Assembly (NCBI GenBank): GCA_023418255.1
Contig: JAEZZZ010000061.1
Span: forward strand, 1-14,331
Direction of reading: 5' to 3'
DNA length: 14,331 bases
From: Bacteroidota bacterium
Lineage (GTDB): Bacteria; Bacteroidota; Bacteroidia; Bacteroidales; Dysgonomonadaceae
A program made the position numbers and the translations under genes. The notes under the pieces are model-generated. The model had not been told where the DNA came from. It did not search any database and was given only the letters and a program-made list of their open reading frames with translations. Of this stretch, positions 14,172 to 14,331 are shown piece by piece (positions within the stretch are counted from its first letter, which is position 1; each line of letters begins with the position of its first letter).

Positions 14172-14331
14172 TTGAAATTTTTGTGTATTAAAAAGATTTA
14201 TAAAAAAAAATGACTATCCGTATTTATACCTAAATTCATTTTTGTAACTTACACATGCCACGAGTAATCTTCCGAAAAGTGCTTCTCCAAAGTATCTTCG
14301 ATTAAATTTATAGCAAAATTCATCTAAATAG

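Noticed and set aside
14249..14323. 24-codon minus-strand frame starting MNFAINLIEDTLEKHF at the right edge
   Set aside because: Very short, with a stop codon directly before its ATG and no promoter visible before the window ends. It could be a real small gene or a fragment, but that cannot be supported.
1..14331. CRISPR array, tRNA, rRNA or riboswitch
   Set aside because: No regularly spaced repeats, no tRNA T-arm or acceptor pattern, and no known riboswitch core were seen in either strand by eye.

Overview
The window looks like a chromosomal segment of a Gram-negative member of the Bacteroidota, probably the order Bacteroidales. The reasons are: repeated matches to the Bacteroidota -7 promoter box (TAnnTTTG) close to start codons, few Shine-Dalgarno sequences, an lpxB gene (so lipid A is made), a secreted GH84 hexosaminidase of the Bacteroides type, and a short Cys-rich protein of a type I know from Bacteroidota metal-efflux loci. 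The genus cannot be named from this sequence alone. No tRNA, rRNA or CRISPR array was found.

Layout, left to right. At 1-190 is the 5' end of an IS5-like insertion sequence running off the left edge, with its transposase on the minus strand. Positions 191-520 hold no gene. On the minus strand follow a secreted GH84 O-GlcNAcase-type enzyme (521-2788) and mnmD, a tRNA wobble-uridine methyltransferase (2899-3612). Divergent from mnmD is a tight plus-strand group: a zinc-type binding lipoprotein (3828-4715), its ABC ATPase (4699-5487) and a DUF456 membrane protein (5489-5971). No permease gene is present. Directly after the DUF456 stop codon lies a decayed, internally deleted copy of the same IS (about 5972-6715), with both terminal inverted repeats still visible. 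A gene-poor stretch follows to 7344.

The right half is mostly housekeeping: a 6-phosphofructokinase (7345-8373, minus), then lpxB (8461-9603) and surE (9661-10431), both minus and probably cotranscribed in the order surE-lpxB. A secreted alkaline phosphatase (10796-12430, plus) converges on a porin-like outer-membrane protein (12508-13650, minus). The two share a strong bidirectional terminator at 12448-12485. Upstream of the porin on the same strand is a 104-residue His/Cys-rich protein resembling DUF6660 (13824-14138).

Functional themes. Two loci point to metal handling: the zinc-type uptake genes, with a candidate operator of three related half-sites before znuA, and the DUF6660-like/porin pair. 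I found no clearly new multi-gene system. The most checkable oddities are the missing permease with DUF456 in its place, a Glu where the first His metal ligand is usual in ZnuA, the candidate operator, a 14-bp sequence shared by the mnmD and surE promoters, the shrunken IS derivative, and the mixed active-site signature of the phosphofructokinase.
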